From Bombardia bombarda (lineage: Eukaryota > Ascomycota > Sordariomycetes > Sordariales > Lasiosphaeriaceae): DNA of 64,000 bases. The translations under genes and the position numbers were made by a program. Below the pieces are notes generated by a model that saw only the letters and a program-made list of their open reading frames with translations, did not search any database and had not been told where the DNA came from. Location of the stretch: NCBI GenBank assembly GCA_030512295.1, contig JAULSR010000012.1, positions 248,001-312,000 of the forward strand, written 5' to 3'. Numbering within the stretch: position 1 is the first letter of the stretch; each line of letters opens with the position of its first letter. Of the stretch, positions 33,202 through 45,383 are shown in pieces.

Positions 33202-34586
33202 GTCTATATTAGTTATAAATCCCTTCAAGCTTGAGGTTGATATTGAACGTTCTTTTTTGACTCAACACTGGCAAATACACCTAATGTTGAGAGGTAAGTA
33301 GGTTCTGATTCTATTATATTTTCTAGCTGAAACTCCTATATGTCAATCATAAACTCTCTTTACTACCTGCCTACTAACCTAGGTGTCCAAGTGACAAACT
33401 CCTCCCCCAAAAGCTGGGTGGCGGTACTGTGCGCAACCGCCTGAAAATACCACCAACCACCACGGCTACGACCACGACCACGACCATAGATAGCTGCACC
33501 AGAAAGAGTTAGGCAACAAGATGAAGATGAAGAAGTAGGGCAGGTAAAAACTGCCCATCCAGGAGATTAAAAGATAAGAAAGCAACCAGCTAGACAGAAA
33601 AAGCCGCCAACGCCATATATTTAAGTAACCACTTGACCGACCCACTAGCCACCATCCCATCCGTCTGTCTGCTCTTCCACCGCATCCCCACCATCTGCTC
33701 TCCCAGATATATGACCCAATAACCTGCCATCGATGAAGGAAAGTAAGAAAAATAAAATCGAAAAGCACCTATCTCTATATAAGGGAATTGTGATTGATCG
33801 CCAGCCGAGTAACACAGGAACCCAGTAACGTCAAGCTTTTGCTGTAAAAACGTCGGCCGCCACCCAGTCTGGTTCAACGCCTGAAGCCAGCCTTTTTCAT
33901 GCAATACAGCTGAATGCCGAGAAAGCGCCAACCCAATAATCCGCCGACCCACCCCGTCCAACCCGGTCTATGTCTGTAGAGTTCGTCAGGTAGAACCATG
34001 TTGATGATGTATCATGCCCGGCCAAATATACGTAACGACAAGTCTGTTCAGAGTTGTCGATCGGGTCATGACTCTTAAACGCCCCCGGGAAATTTCGAAA
34101 CGGCAAATCCATCAAGTCCAAAGACAACCGCGTCGTGCCATGACATGCCAAGACATGAACGAGGCAAGCAGGCAAGCAGACAGGAGAGGTCGAGGCAGAC
34201 GCCTGGCAAAAGCAGAAGAAAATTCGCAATACGAGCAGCAAAAAAAAAAAAAAGCAACACCGCCGTCTTTGGTGTCCTGTCTCATCAAGAGGAAGGGATC
34301 AGCCAGCAGTCACAGCCAGTCATCTTTCATCGTCAACCTCAAAACTGGGGACTCGAAAAAGCAACCAGCCAGACACCATTGATGCTGATATGGGAGAAGT
34401 CGGCAGTGGTAAAGGCCAGCAATGGCCTGATCATGAGGGGCACCACGATAACCTCAACACTGTCGGATATCCTGAGGAAAACCCGACCGGTCTAGGCAGG
34501 TAGCACTGACAACGACGCCCGGTACGCATCTCCAGCCTCCTCGACCCGCATTGGCAGGCAAGCCCAGAAGCCAACGAATTAGGGTG
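33202..34586. other. Intergenic, no gene supported
   Basis: About 1.4 kb holding 3' flanks of both neighbours, an A-run at about 34241-34254 and CAGGCAAG-type short repeats near 34160-34180. Open frames lack recognisable features. Confidence 0.5.
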
Positions 34587-35853
34587 TCAGAGAAACAGCC
34601 CTAACCAGGCCGTCTTGTTTGTGAGATCCACCTGGCATCCGTCGACAGCACAGAGCACCTTGCGATTGTTTGTTGGTGAAGTCTTGAAGTTATACTGAGG
34701 AAGCTTGGACGGCGCTGTCTTGGACGGCGCCTTGCGGTGCTCGTAGCAGTTCCTGCAATAGACCTGCAAGACGAAGGAAAGTTAGTGACCAATTCTCAAG
34801 ACGAGAGGAGAGATAAAGGGGACAACTCACATGGCCACACTCCTTCACCGCCCAGAAGTAGTGTTCCTCCTGGTCCCTCCTACTTCTGGGCTTCTTTGCG
34901 GGCGGCTGTGACCCCGACTTCTTGCCGTGTTCCCCGAAGCCCTCATCCGGATCATACTTCAGCTCCTCCTCACAATTCGGACACACAAACGCCAGATCTT
35001 CGCCGGTCGCGCGCGTGAATCCCTCTCTGGGAGGCGGCGGCGCCACATGAGGCGGCTTGGGCGTGCCACCACCACGGGCCCCGCCATTATTGTAGCCGTT
35101 GTGTGCATAATTGAAGTTTGGCAGATTTCCTCCAAGGGGGTTGGCATTGTCGGGGAAGAAGGGCAGACGCAAATCGTTGTTGACGCCGCGGCGGTGGTTG
35201 AAGCCAATGACCTGCACGTCCACCTCCTGCGGCTGGTGGGCAAAGACGCCGCCGAGACGGTGGATGATGTCGAAGCCGCGGATGGGGTTTCCCACATCGG
35301 CCAGCCGGCGCACCATGCCGCCAAAAAAGTTTCCTATCTCGTCCATCTCGTCGGGGTCGTCGAGGTCGATGTGGGGAACGCGGTTTTGGCGGGGGGGGTT
35401 GGCGCGCCAGCTGAAGTCGGGATTGTTGTGGCGGCGATCATGTGCAGCAGGGGCAGCGACATCGTCGTCCATGGTAAGGTCGATCACGGCGTTTGCACGA
35501 TCACGGCCGCCGAGGAGGCTGCCGTCGCTGCGCGTGAGGGAGGGGGTGCGGTGGTTAAGCGAGAGAGGCCTGCGCGGGTTGCGGGGTTGCGGCTGCTCAT
35601 GTGGTGCGCTTGCTAGTCGGCTGGCATTGTGGTCTGCACCCGAGGGCATGTTGACGCCGTCCTGAGGGCTGTCGGGCTCCTCTGTCAGATCGATAACGGC
35701 TACCGACCGCGACGACGACGGTCCGGCGGTCGGTGTTCGTGTGCGCGTCCGACGGCCCTGCCGTACAACCTCCATCTCGACAAGCTCGTCGACTGAGGGC
35801 ACGCGCGGGTCACGGGCGCGCACGCGACTTCGGTTGTCAGAGTTGTTGTGGTT

Positions 35854-35884
<31 letters not shown>

Positions 35885-36930
35885 TTGGAGTTGCTAAGGT
35901 TGTGAGGTCTGGCTGACATTCGGCTGATTTCGCCTGATCGTCTCCCACTCTGGCGGGCAAACGTGTTGGCGCCACTTGGTGGTCGAAATGCGGGCGGCAC
36001 ACGGTAGGGGCGGTGCTCTTGCTCACGATGCTCCCGCTCACGTTCCTCTGTCTGTCTCTCTGTCTGTCTCTCTGTCTGTCTCTCTGTCTGTCTTCGCAAG
36101 AGTGCAGATAGTTCGGAAACGCCGCTGCCGCTAGCTCCCCTGGCCAGGGCGGCGCGCCAGTCGAGACGGTGGTCCAAAGGTTCAGGATCCAGATCAATGG
36201 GCGAGCTCCTGCTGTTCAAACTTCTTTGCAGGATAGCGTTTGCCTCGGCGTGGCGGAGGTTTATCTGGTGGACTGCGTTTTCGATCCGTGCACGGCTTTC
36301 TGCCAGGTCGTTGATTTCGGAGCGGAAAAAGTCAAAGCGTCGATGCAAGGCGGCCACCTGGGCTGTCGCGCGGTCAAACACAGAGTCGGGCGATGAGGGC
36401 GGCAGGTCGATGCTGTTGTCTCTGCTTATGCTGCTTGGGCTGCTTGTGATAGAGATCGACCTGAAGTCGTCCTCGTCGCCTCCCACTGTGGAGGATGGGG
36501 CGACGTGCGGAGACGCCGACTGTGGAGAGCGGGGCAATGCGTCGCTATCCTCACTGTCATTATCCCACACGCTGAATATCTCGATGTCTTCGTCGTCCTC
36601 CTCCTCGACCTCTTCGTCCTCGACCTCCTCGACCTCGCTCTCTTCGTCCTCGTCCTCGTCGTCGGTCGCGTCAATTTCCACCTCTTGCCCTTCGCTCTCG
36701 TGTCCGTCGTCGCCTACTATTTCTTCCACGTCGCTGTTGTCGCTATCGATGCGGTACCCGTCAAGTCCACCTGCGTCAGCGTGGTCGTCGACGTCGTATT
36801 CCACTGATGCCGGCGGCGAGGACGAGGAAAAGGGGCTTTCCGAATAGCGATGCACGGATGCGCGAGATTCGGGCGATGCTGAGTCCAACAGGTCGGGGAA
36901 ATCCGCGTCAACAAGATCAAAGTCGTCCAT
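34587..36930 (-). CDS. RING-type protein with SUMO-interaction-like motifs (candidate ubiquitin ligase)
   Basis: Two exons, 36930-34831 and 34763-34587 (2100 + 177 nt), joined by a 67-nt GTGAGT...GCAG intron; 758 residues. The N-terminal third is very acidic (EEVEDEEVEEEDDEDIEIFS), then comes a coiled-coil-prone helix (about 190-235), an RQTE tandem repeat, a His/Arg run, and two clear SUMO-interaction-type motifs, VAVIDLTEE and NAVIDLTMDD. At the C-terminus a RING-like Cys/His set is split by the intron: CPNCEEE, then about 45 residues, CGHVYCRNCYEH and finally CAVDGCQVDL. SIMs plus a C-terminal RING is the layout of SUMO-targeted ubiquitin ligases (Slx8/RNF4 type), so a nuclear role in SUMO-dependent ubiquitination is inferred. 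Its length is far above Slx8, and the finger has a long first loop. Confidence 0.75.
36047..36094. repeat. Coding tandem 12-bp repeat (RQTE)
   Basis: Four near-identical 12-base units (CTGTCTCTCTGT on the plus strand) encode RQTE repeats in the RING protein. Confidence 0.85.
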
Positions 36931-38492
36931 GGTCCGCCTGTCTCTCCCGTCCTTTGTCCTTGGCGTATTTGTCTAGGCGGTTCTGAACCCTAGCGACTGA
37001 ACATGCTCCAGGCAGGCGCGTCGGCCTACGAGGTCCGCAAGCTGAGGGGCAGGGAAGCAACCAAGTAAACAAGGGAATTCGCAACAGCAAGGCAGAGTAG
37101 GGCAGGCACCGTGTGTTGCCAAGGGGATTGATGTCGATTGGAACCGGTCGATTATGGGGCCAGGTGGATACAGGGCGTCTAGGGCCTAGAGATACCTACC
37201 TTGACCCAGGAGAGGCAGGCAGGTAGTAATAGAGGTAGGCAGCGGGACTTGGAACGTCTATTGACACCTGGGCAGTGATGCAGACACTGCACATATAGGG
37301 ATGGTACGGGATAGATCGATGCCAAACAACCACGAAACAAAATATAGACCGCCTTGGCTGTAACCAGATGCAGGTCGAGCAGAGCCGCGATAAAACACTG
37401 GATCAGAAGGAGGGGAAAAAGGACTATCGCCGCCGTCGACAATTTACAAAGAGAGATGCGCTAGCGACTGAGGAATTGAGCCCCGGAGGATGGGCAGTGG
37501 ATACGCGTCCAGGTCGTGGACTCGTGGTCGGGAGTCGATTGAATAAATTGGTCCACAGCAAAGATGGAGGCAGCAGCCAAAAAGCAGCATCAGCACAGCA
37601 CTGGGGCAGGTTCCATGTCCATGATGATGCACAGCAGGCAGGGACAGCAGGTGTGCCCCCCGGACTTGAGACTTAGGCCCCAATTTTGCCGCCACCGCGC
37701 CACCGCGCCAGCAAACGGAAAGAGCAGCCCGTCGCCAGATGGCAGTGGGGCGCCTCAAACAGCTGTCAGCTGTCGAGGCAAAGCGCCTTTCACTCAAAGT
37801 TCAAACACTCCCACTGTACTGTGTACTGTCTGCTTGCTGGAATGTCCCGAGTCGAGGTCAGCAACCGTCGCCGGGCAGGGGACTTGAGAGCAGAAACATG
37901 TTGTCCATCCGTTTGCTGTCAGAATCATATTCATGCAAAATACCATACCAGTACCAAGTATTCGGTTTCGCATTAACAATAGTTGCCACTTGGCGGTCAT
38001 TTAGTACTGTGCTTATTCAGGACGTAGCTTTTGTTCTCGCGTTCCCCAGGAGCTCCCTCATTGCCACCACTGCTCATCTATTCAGATGACGTGGTCCTTT
38101 GTGTGAAAAATAGCAATACGGACAACCCATGCAAGTGGAAGTTATACATACCTAGGCTCCTGGGCAGTTAGGTACTGGCAAGGAACTTGAAGCTTAACTT
38201 GGGCAACTTGTGAGGTCGCCTGGCGGTTAGTAACACTAGATTGAATCGATTTCTTGAAAACCAAGCAACTATAATTCCAACCATCACATTTTTGACCGCC
38301 CGCAATACCAAACCTCAGAAAGAAAAAAGAGACAAAAGTATTCTACAAGCTGGACATGCAAAGCAATGCCACGCCTTTCGCTGCTGATATCTTCCCTCAG
38401 CCTCCACCGCTTTATTTCGGGACATCACCCATGCCTTACCCGTGCCCTGAAACTATAGACACCCATATCCATGGTATATAAGTACCCACGAA
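36931..38492. other. Intergenic, no gene supported
   Basis: Promoter of the RING gene and 3' flank of Prp19. No open frame with recognisable features. A CCACCGCGCCACCGCGCC duplication lies near 37690. Confidence 0.5.
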
Positions 38493-40386
38493 TTACTCGT
38501 CCACCACCATGGCTGACTGGTCTTCGTTACTTGAAGCGTCATCCATATTAACCCAGTACGCGTTCAGCACGCCCTCTTTATTCAACGTCACCAGAGATTC
38601 AGCGTTGGGACCCCATCTGACACCAACCGCCGGCTGGGCGCTTCTGAATGGCTCCGTCCACGCCTTTGCGCTCTTGGAATACTGCTGCACCGTGACGCCG
38701 TTGGGACCAGCCGTGGCGAGGAACTGACCCGTGTAGTCCCACGCAATCGACCGCGCACTGCCTGTTTCGAGCTCCTTGACCACGTACAAGGGCTCCTCCT
38801 TGCGCAGGTCAAAGATGGTGACGGTCGGCTGGCTCAGACTGGCGGCCGCAAACCAAAAGCCGTTCTCGGAAAACGCAATCTGCTGAACTGGAGATCCGAG
38901 CTTGAAGGCCGCCGCTCGCTCGCCTGTCTTTGTTTCATAAACGACGATGTAGCCCGACTCTGTGCCGACCGCGAAAAGGTGGCCGTCAGGGTGGAACGCA
39001 CAGGACAAGAGCTCTGCAGCAGGGTGGAGGAAGACAAGTCAGCATGGCATACATAATACATCACCAATGACGGCAAAAGGGGATAACTGTGGACCTACCA
39101 GAGCTTGCGTAACCCTTCATCACTTCCTTCGTGGTGGTGTCTTCGTAAAAGACGAAGCTTTTATCCCTCCCAACGCTTGCAAAGAATCGGGCGCCGGGAT
39201 GCAAAGCAATCCCTGTCACGGGGCCGATATGCGACTTGTAAACGTGAGCGGCTTGGCCTTCGTAGTACAGCTGAATATTCCCATCGGCACATGCGACAAT
39301 GAGCTTATTAGTGTCATTTTTACTGAAGGCTAGCGCTGTTATTTGCGACTTGACGTCGATGGAGTGCAATCGCGATTCTACGTCGAACTTAGAGTCGTAG
39401 ATGCCAAGAATGCCGTCCAAGCCACCAGAGGCCAGATATTCGGGGCCGGCGCCTCTAACGTCATCGACGGTGGCGAGAGACGTAGAATGGTGATCCTGTG
39501 TCTCTGTCTTCCTGGCCAGGTGCAATGTCGCAATCTGTTCGGGAGTCGCCCAGCCTTCAGGGATAGGGCGCTTCTTGCGACCCTTGGTTAAGCTGGAGTA
39601 GTAAAACTGTTGTCAGTGCCAAGCTCCATAACTAGACAAGTATCCAGGCTGCGTCGGGAAACGTACTGATAGTGCAGTTCATCCACATGCTCGGCTAGTT
39701 CGTTGGGAAAGCGCGTGCGAATCCACGGGTCTACGAGGATAGGATCCCCTTGGGCGGTGCCAGGGCCGGCCTGTCCGGCGCTCACGGAGGCGTCGTGGCC
39801 GTTGTGGTCGACGGGAGCGGCGGGAGCGGCGGTGGCTGTGACTGTGACCTTGGACAGAGCGTCGCGGGCCTCGTCTCGCTCCTTGGTGAGGCGCGCGATG
39901 ACGCGAATGGCGGCATCGTTCTGGTACAAGGCGGTAGCAAGCTCTTCCCTCGTCCGTGCGAGCTGCTGCTTTGTGTTGTATGTCTCGAGCACGACCGAGT
40001 CCCACTCGTCCTGGAAGGCCTTGAGCAGCGAGGGTAGAGATGTGAAGTTGGGAGGTCGGGGGGCCACGACTCTGGAAGTCTTGACGTCGAGAAGGTCCTC
40101 GGGGTCGAGCTCTTCGTCAGTGCCAGGCTCCTTTCCAGTCTCCTGGATGTGCTTGAGGATGAGGCGCTTCTCGAATACGACGCCTAGGAAACAGATGGAG
40201 CATCGGTTAGCAATTGAGTAGGAAATCGAATCTAGGTCTTGGTCTTTTGGGGAAGCAGCGACGAACCCGTTTTCCTCGAGACGACGGGCTCCGTAGGGAT
40301 CTCTCCCGAAACTGCGCAAGTTGGTTAGCTTGCCGGCAAACAATGCGCTCTTGCAAGTGGGTGGACGACATACGTGCGCAAAGCAT
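38493..40386 (-). CDS. PRP19: Prp19/Pso4 pre-mRNA-processing factor, U-box E3 ubiquitin ligase
   Basis: Five exons on the minus strand, 40386-40374, 40311-40267, 40183-39667, 39592-39099 and 39013-38493 (13 + 45 + 517 + 494 + 521 = 1590 nt), encode 529 residues, close to the about 500 of yeast and human Prp19. The first exon codes only MLCA plus one base. Exon 2 completes the U-box start (SGEIPTEPVVSRKTG) and exon 3 continues VVFEKRLILKHIQETGKEP. Residues about 65-140 contain the Prp19 coiled-coil region (PNFTSLPSLLKAFQDEWDSV, LETYNTKQQLARTREELATA). From about residue 215 WD40 repeats follow (LASGGLDGILGIYDSK, FFASVGRDKSFVFYED, LFAVGTESGYIVVYETKTGE, FLATAGPNGVTVQQYS). Prp19 is the scaffold of the NineTeen complex, needed for spliceosome activation and DNA repair in the nucleus. 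The exon 3/4 junction uses the second of two possible acceptors, since only that keeps KGRKKRPIPEGWATPEQI in frame. Confidence 0.93.
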
Positions 40387-40546
40387 ATTGGCGGGTATTT
40401 TATGCGATACAGTTGTAAAAAAGTTGTGTTTCTGTCGGGATAGTACCGCGACTTGGTGCTCTAACTTTTTTTGGAAACCAAAGGCGAGAGCCCATCCAGG
40501 CCGCGCTGAGATGCGCTGAGATGCGGCAGGAGCACGGGCCAGAAAC

Positions 40547-40550
<4 letters not shown>

Positions 40551-40614
<64 letters not shown>
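40551..40614. repeat. (GCCA)16 microsatellite
   Basis: Sixteen perfect tandem GCCA units (64 bp) lie between the PhzF-like gene and the Prp19 start, about 165-230 bp upstream of the Prp19 ATG. Confidence 0.95.
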
Positions 40615-40804
40615 ATCATTTCGTCACCAACCACACACGTCGCGGCAGGCACTCTCGTCACTGTGAGTGTGAGCAACGCAGCGTGCGCAAATATTTAGGC
40701 CTTGACAATCGAAGCATGCAAATTCGCGGGAAGACTATGAAATCACTTTTTCTTTTTACTATACATGTTTCCTGGTCCATTTCATCCCTCCCCTCCATGA
40801 TCTT

Positions 40805-41806
40805 CTAAATGGCAATGCTCCCACTCATGACAACGCCCGCCGTGCCCCCCAGAAACAGCTCATCAATCACAACCTCCCCGTCCTTCTCTTTCGCTATAAC
40901 ATCCACCACAATGTCGCTCTCCCTCCCCATCTCGACGCCCTGGGTGATGGCCAGGTGCGCACCCGCCACCGTCTTCCCCTTGATGGCCAAGTAGCTGGCC
41001 AGCGTGCACGCCGCGCTGCCCGTGGCGGGGTCCTCAAAGCCCAGCTCGACCATGCGCGTCTGCATCTCCCATGTTTTCTTTCCATCCCCATCTGTCTCTG
41101 TCGCCGTCGTCGGCACGTAGTAGTACCTGGACACAAACCCGCTGCCCCACTCGCCCTCGTCCAGCAAGCCCGCCACCTTGCCAAAGTTGAGCCTCTTGGC
41201 CGTCGACACCTTTGCCAGATGTCCCAAGCTCGGCAGCTCGACCAGCAGAAACGTCATGCCTCGGACGATGCTCACCACAGGACCGTCCAGCTCGGCATTG
41301 CGGATCGCACCGTCATCAGAGAGCGCTCTCATCACCGTGACTCCAATTTCCGCTGAGCCGTTGCGGACCATGTCGCCCAGCGTGTGGCGGTGGATGTGCA
41401 CTGCGTGCGGGATGGCGGCCTGCACGCTGCCCGGCTGCTGAGCCAGAGTCTTGATGACGATGGGCCCAGCCTTGGTCAGCAGGGTGTCGACATGGCTCCA
41501 GCCAAGATGGTGCAGCACCAGGTAGGCCGAGCCAATGGTTGGGTGCCCGGCAAAGGGGAGTTCCTTCTCGATGGTGAAGATGTCGATCTCGCGCACCGTG
41601 ACATCAGTGCTGGGTTCGTTATCCAGCGTGTGCAGGAAGACGGTCTCGGAAAGATTGAACTCGCGCGCGATGCGTTGCTTGGTCTCTTGACCGATGAGGC
41701 TGCGCTGCGCCGCTGGGATGAAGACGACGGCGAGCGGGTTGCCCAGGAAGCGCGTTGACGTGAAGACGTCGAGCGTGACGAAGGAGAGGTTAATGTTGGA
41801 CGCCAT
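40805..41806 (-). CDS. PhzF-family isomerase/epimerase-like protein
   Basis: Single-exon 333-residue protein with the two-lobed PhzF architecture. The N-terminal LDVFTSTRFLGNPLAVVF strand pair leads to AREFNLSETVFL with the conserved catalytic Glu (Glu54). The phosphate/carboxylate-binding loops LPFAGHPTIGSA (84-94) and EDPATGSAA (258-266) are both present, and the C-terminal lobe ends with the usual GTAGVVMSGSI. PhzF itself isomerises a dihydro-hydroxyanthranilate in phenazine synthesis, but most fungal relatives (for example the yeast YHI9 type) have unknown substrates and there are no phenazine genes nearby. A cytosolic location is likely. It lies upstream of Prp19 in the same orientation, with the GCCA microsatellite between them. 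Confidence 0.9.
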   Translation of the reverse strand: MASNINLSFVTLDVFTSTRFLGNPLAVVFIPAAQRSLIGQETKQRIAREFNLSETVFLHTLDNEPSTDVTVREIDIFTIEKELPFAGHPTIGSAYLVLHHLGWSHVDTLLTKAGPIVIKTLAQQPGSVQAAIPHAVHIHRHTLGDMVRNGSAEIGVTVMRALSDDGAIRNAELDGPVVSIVRGMTFLLVELPSLGHLAKVSTAKRLNFGKVAGLLDEGEWGSGFVSRYYYVPTTATETDGDGKKTWEMQTRMVELGFEDPATGSAACTLASYLAIKGKTVAGAHLAITQGVEMGRESDIVVDVIAKEKDGEVVIDELFLGGTAGVVMSGSIAI

Positions 41807-42117
41807 TGTTCCTGTCAGTGATCTTATCTTGACTCTAACACATACTGCCTAGAGCAGCTTCGACACAATTGACTGCCTTTTTATTTTCACTACTGAACCA
41901 CTAGCAGCATGAAGGACGAGCGATTGCCCGGGCATTTGTAAGCAATCGATGATTCACAGTGGTGAAGTCCCAGCGTGTGTCACTTGGAGTCACCATCAAG
42001 CGGGGAGACTTTCTGGAGTGGGGTCATTTCAAGGGCGCATTTCGACATCTGCATTCTGCAGTTTGGTCGCTCGTCCTGCATCTTTTATAGTTGAAACCGG
42101 GACTGTCCCCACGGGCT

Positions 42118-43085
42118 TCAACGCCATTCATCATACAGGCCAGTTTCTTTCAAGATTGCTGTCTGCCGAAGTCGCATCAGAACGTCAAACGTCAGTGGAG
42201 GGTTATTCCGGAGGGAGTGCTTCACCCGCACACTATCCAAGAGCTCTTGATGGCTGTGGATGGCATCGACAATAGCATCCCTCATTTCCCGAACATCTTC
42301 ACCAGTTGACGTGTAAACCACCTCCATGGCTTCAAAAAAGTCATCACTGTTCCAGCTTTTCTGGACCTCCTCCCTGAACTTTTTGACCGCCAGGACTTTG
42401 AGTCCCGGTATGACGAGATACTCTGCGATGGCAAACACTCTGGCGTGAGTGGTGAGATTCGAAGAAGGCGGCAGACCACGGCCCCTCTTATGCTTTTGGC
42501 ACTTTTTCTTGTTGCAGCTTCTGCCAACTTCAGCGTTGCAGCGGATCCGCGTCAAGTGAACGGCGTCGCCATCGTGCGACGTTGTATTGGCGACAGTCTC
42601 GGGCTCTGTAACCCCCGTCACGGCATCTCCATCCTGGGGCATGGGCTGGTGCGGATAATCGAGGTGATAGAGATAGTGCATCGTGAGCTTCACCGCCACA
42701 GGATGCACCGGCTCCTCCACCTCAAAATCGATGACTCCAGTCTGTGCCTCCTGGAATTGTTGTAAATTTCGTCCTTGTTTGACTTATCAAAAAGACGAAA
42801 GCCACTGACCTGGAAAGCCATGTTGTCACATGCTTTTTGGAAGTAGACCGATCGGCTACAGAGAATGGCTTTATGGACCTTGTAGACGTCGTCGCCGCAT
42901 TTGACAATCAGGTCCGAATAGGAGCCCTTTTCGAAAAGCCTAATGACTCCCCCGCATTGTCAGACACTGCCTGGCTCACAGTAAACGATCCTTGCTTCCA
43001 GCTCAATCTTCACATACTGATGGAGTGACTGCATAAGCTCATTCCGCGACTCGTCTTGCTGCTCGCCACTTCCCGTGTAGCTCAT
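42118..43085 (-). CDS. BTB/POZ-domain protein
   Basis: Three exons, 43085-43018, 42939-42810 and 42750-42118 (68 + 130 + 633 = 831 nt), give 276 residues. The donors are GTATGT and GTCAGT and the acceptors TTAG and CCAG. The first intron falls inside a Gln codon and removes a stretch that would otherwise contain a stop. The BTB fold begins at about residue 23 (LFEKGSYSDLIVKCGDDVYK, then VHKAILCSRSVYFQKACDN) and continues with VIDFEVEEPVHPVAVKLTMH and a YLYHLDY helix. It is interrupted by an insert of about 55 residues with CNKKKCQKHKRGRG, then resumes at LTTHARVFAIAEYLVIPGLK. Fungal BTB proteins of this size are numerous; a Cul3 adaptor or oligomerisation role is possible but unproven. The basic Cys-containing insert is the unusual part. 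Confidence 0.85.
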
Positions 43086-45383
43086 TTTGCTGTTGGTTTT
43101 TGCGGTTGAATTGGCCAGGAAGAGATGGTAAGATTGGAAAAGCTCGTTCAGAGCAGCAAAGGATCGCAGTCAATATGGGTGTTTGGTGAGGGGTCAGTTT
43201 CTGGCCGATGGGTAACATGGGGCTTCTTGTCACACAGCATCATGCATCTGCCAGAGGCCTACAGTCCTTGGCCCTCAAAAAGCAACTCAGGCGAGGTTTT
43301 TATATTTTTCCAACACACTATCTACCATTTGAGCGTGAATATACCGTACCTAGGCGAGATGGTTTACATTTACTATTTGTGTCTTTACATCCAGATCCGC
43401 GATGACTAATACGAGACTGAGACTGAGACCGATCTAAGATGCCCTACTAAATGGCGGATACGAGGGTCGATAGCAGGATATCTGACTGATACTAGTCGTT
43501 TTCGAACACACCATAGTTCTGTGAAAGTCCTTCTTTTCTAGCTTTCAACAGGACTGTGTTTTTCATACTTCGAGCGTGTAAGACTTATATGGATTGCTTC
43601 AAGGCTGGCTCTCTAGTCTCGTAGATGTTTATTTCTGTGAACCAAATTTATTCTTACCTGTCTCTTTACAGCGTTACAAGTAGAGGATAGGCCGGATATC
43701 GTTTGTTTGATGGCTATGAGAGCAACGTTCGCGTGCCTGATATTTAACGGGACGGTCCTAATCGATAGTTACAGAGCACCCGAGCTCCAACATACCGGTT
43801 ACGGTTTGTTTGTACCTCATGAAATCCGCAACTTTCCTTTGGCAATATTGGTAGCTGTGATGCCGGGCCGGTCGATAAAATGGAGTCGTATATCTCGATA
43901 TAACTGTTATCTACACAATAGCAAGCATATTATACAGTAATATCATTCAAGTAGATAAGGACTAGTGTTTATCGGCACCGTTGGCCAGACGTCACATTGT
44001 ACCTGGGCTACTCATCTGGGTTGGTGTCAAAGTAAACTGTAACTTGGATATGTAGACTAAGGTACAGTACGAGTCAAAAAGTCTGGCCCCCTCCCCAATT
44101 CTGCCACCTAATTATACCTAAATTTGACCTTCCTATGTACTGGCTTTAAACGTCAAACGTCAAAATCTGTACTGAGCTGGCGGCACATGATCAAAACATG
44201 TCTTGTCAGTTGTCTCAGTTAACCTTTGAAGCAAAACCAAGCACTGACACTGCAGTGTCCACATCTGTTGCAAAGCCTGAGAAGTTAAAAGACACCGTTG
44301 AGAACGGTCGTCTTATCATGGAAGCTCAAACGCCCCCTGGATTAACCACCCCCTTTTAGTGGCGAATGCAGGGTGCGTGGACCAGAGAATAGGGGAAATG
44401 ACGAAAAAGGCAAGGAGAATCCAGGAAAACAGAAATGCTCTTATCCAATCATGCAGCGCAGCGAATGAAGTGCCCAGTTAATTGTTTTTAGTCTAGCGCA
44501 TCCCCTCCAAGCCAGTGCAGGGACGACGGTGCCATCCACGGCAAGCTGGCGTTTTGGCGGGAGGCTTGGAACTGCCTGTCATTGGCGAGCCACTGAGCGG
44601 GTGCCAGCTGGCAGCTCTCTACCTCAGTCTGCGCACGGACATTCTTGGGTATCCAACGGCTGGTGACTGCTGTCGGTCTCCAAACAAGCCAACGCTTCAG
44701 CTGATTCAGAGGGACCCTTCGGGTACCTCGAGGGTACGTACCTGGCGCTGCCACTGGCACTGGCACCGGGCCCAATTTGCCCTGCGTCGTAATCTCTCCT
44801 AACAATTTTAGCAGCAGGGCCAAAAGCGAGGGCAGATTGGCTGCATTCGTCCATTCGTCGGATTTTGGATTTCTGGAATCTGCAGAAAACTCTGTCTGCT
44901 CCTGACAGCGACAGCGACAGCGACAGCGACCGGCGACGACGATTGAAGATATTCGAAGGCATCCACCCGAGCCACGCTCCCAGGATCCAACGTGCAGGCC
45001 TGGATGCCCTGAGCCCTTGATAAGTTGCACCAAAGTCAGTCTGTCCCCGAGCCCTGACCCCGACGCGACCCAATCGCTACCCCAGTCCTCACTCCTCACT
45101 CCTCAGTCTCGCATCCGAGCGTCGCTCCATCTTGCCATCTTCGCATCTTGCATCTCCTGACATCTGACGCCAGCCACCTCAGCTCCAGACCGGTATTCGT
45201 ACCTCAATTCGCGAAACCCAAGAGGGAATCCTTCTTTCCCTGCCGCTCGCTTCGTGCGCTTCCCTTCTTTGCACACTCGACCGATGCTCGATTGTCGCGA
45301 TATTTGCTGCATTTCCCCCATCTCCTAATCAAAACCACACAACCCGACCAGAGATCCGACATTCCGTCGCGGAGTCCATCACC
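43086..45383. other. Intergenic, AT-richer region, no gene supported
   Basis: The stretch 43300-44170 is clearly richer in A+T than its surroundings and has no open frame of note, so it may be an old degraded repeat. Further right is a (GACAGC)n run (44904-44930) and the long CT-rich leader of the mannosyltransferase gene. Confidence 0.5.
44904..44930. repeat. (GACAGC)n hexanucleotide microsatellite
   Basis: About four and a half perfect units, about 450 bp upstream of the mannosyltransferase start. Confidence 0.9.

Noticed and set aside
44488..45099. 203-codon open frame on the minus strand
   Set aside because: Low-complexity segments from the GACAGC repeat, no domain, and it lies in the leader region of the mannosyltransferase gene.
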